From NCBI RefSeq assembly GCF_000002075.1, contig NW_004797297.1:152932-216931 (forward strand): a stretch of DNA of 64,000 bases, read 5' to 3'. Origin of the DNA: Aplysia californica (lineage: Eukaryota > Mollusca > Gastropoda > Aplysiida > Aplysiidae). Shown here one piece after another: positions 63,337-64,000 of the stretch; the first letter of the stretch is position 1, and each line of letters opens with the position of its first letter. The translations under genes and the position numbers were made by a program. The notes under the pieces were generated by a model, which was given only the letters and a program-made list of their open reading frames with translations, was not told the DNA's origin and did not search any database.

Positions 63337-64000
63337 CTGGCAGTAAGAAAGGATTTTTCAAGGTCATAAAAATACAAATGTGCATATTTATATGCAAGTA
63401 AATACAAATGTAGCGTTTTTGTGCTTGTTATGTTGGGTGCCCATCAACGTGTAAAAACAATGAGCAGTGCCTCAGTGAAGGCTCTAGGTAGACCGTTGCT
63501 GGATATATTCCAGCACCTGTTGTCTTCGGAAATACAACCTAGCAAGCACAAGGTGAAATCAGGGAGATGCAGAAATCTTTTCAATATATACAAATTTTGC
63601 TGCCTAGATCATGTCATCAAGGGAGATAAATTGAGCGGGACAATAGGGTCTAAATTTTACATGCCACACTAATATAAGCGTGTCAGGTTCATAGTCTTTT
63701 TAGATTAGGGGGCTTGACGTTGATTTTTCTTTACCCCCCTTCTTATGTTAAGATCAGCCGTTTTCCAGGACCATAAGCTTCTTCTTTTTAATCACATCAC
63801 ACTAGAAGTCCAATATCTATCAAATACTGGACCATGCTGCTCAATTCCTCTATTGGCCCATATAGCTTCTCCTGTTGTTGTTGTTGTTAGCGATCCAGTA
63901 GCATCTGAGCATTAACTCTTCTGCATGAAGCCATTCCGTAATAGCTGCATGTCTGTTCTAATTGTTGTCTTGAGGAGTAGAGGCAGTTAGATGTGTGGGG
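63337..64000. other. MDP1 intron to the window edge
   Basis: No exon for the MDP1 start was found here. A short TTG tract lies at about 63,875-63,888. Confidence 0.5.

Overview
The window is eukaryotic nuclear DNA from an animal. It holds four recognisable spliced protein genes separated by AT-rich introns and intergenic DNA full of decayed transposons. The repeat style suggests a lophotrochozoan, probably a gastropod mollusc: tRNA-headed SINEs, many short TA- and TTAA-flanked DNA elements, and recurring AGATCTAG and TAGGCCTA words. That placement is an inference and no species is claimed. There is a 700-base run of N at 54,152-54,851. No operon, CRISPR array, retrovirus, LTR element or virus-like element was recognised.

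Layout. (1) 1,856-6,302, plus strand: the last five coding exons of a D-aspartate oxidase-like flavoenzyme (DDO) ending in a peroxisomal SKL signal; its FAD-binding start lies off the left edge. (2) 6,303-18,548: intergenic DNA between two convergent genes, with a 1.9-kb TIR element, small MITEs, a LINE RNase H fragment, a SINE and a pogo-like remnant. (3) 18,966-28,167, minus strand: a complete eight-exon cytochrome c1 gene (CYC1, 306 aa) whose start codon lies in a TISU/YY1-like motif, with an NRF-1-like site just upstream. (4) 28,168-33,713: the divergent interval between CYC1 and TTLL9, with a LINE fragment, a GC-rich hairpin, an RFX X-box-like site and a hAT-like element. (5) 33,724-50,207, plus strand: a TTLL9-type tubulin polyglutamylase gene, 13 coding exons and 424 aa in the model that closes without frame conflict, with a possible alternative last exon at 52,401. 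(6) 50,208-57,554: terminal region, two small DNA elements and the assembly gap. (7) 57,555-63,336, minus strand: four exons of magnesium-dependent phosphatase 1 (MDP1); exon 1 lies beyond the right edge, and the first visible intron uses a GC-AG boundary.

The four genes belong to unrelated processes: peroxisomal D-amino-acid oxidation, mitochondrial complex III, axonemal tubulin glutamylation and a HAD phosphatase. Nothing suggests they work as one system. The more unusual content is structural: nested DNA elements that give a relative order of insertion, two TTAA-flanked piggyBac-like derivatives, an inverted array of a ~37-bp GGTAACC unit, and two SINE types that share one 3' tail.
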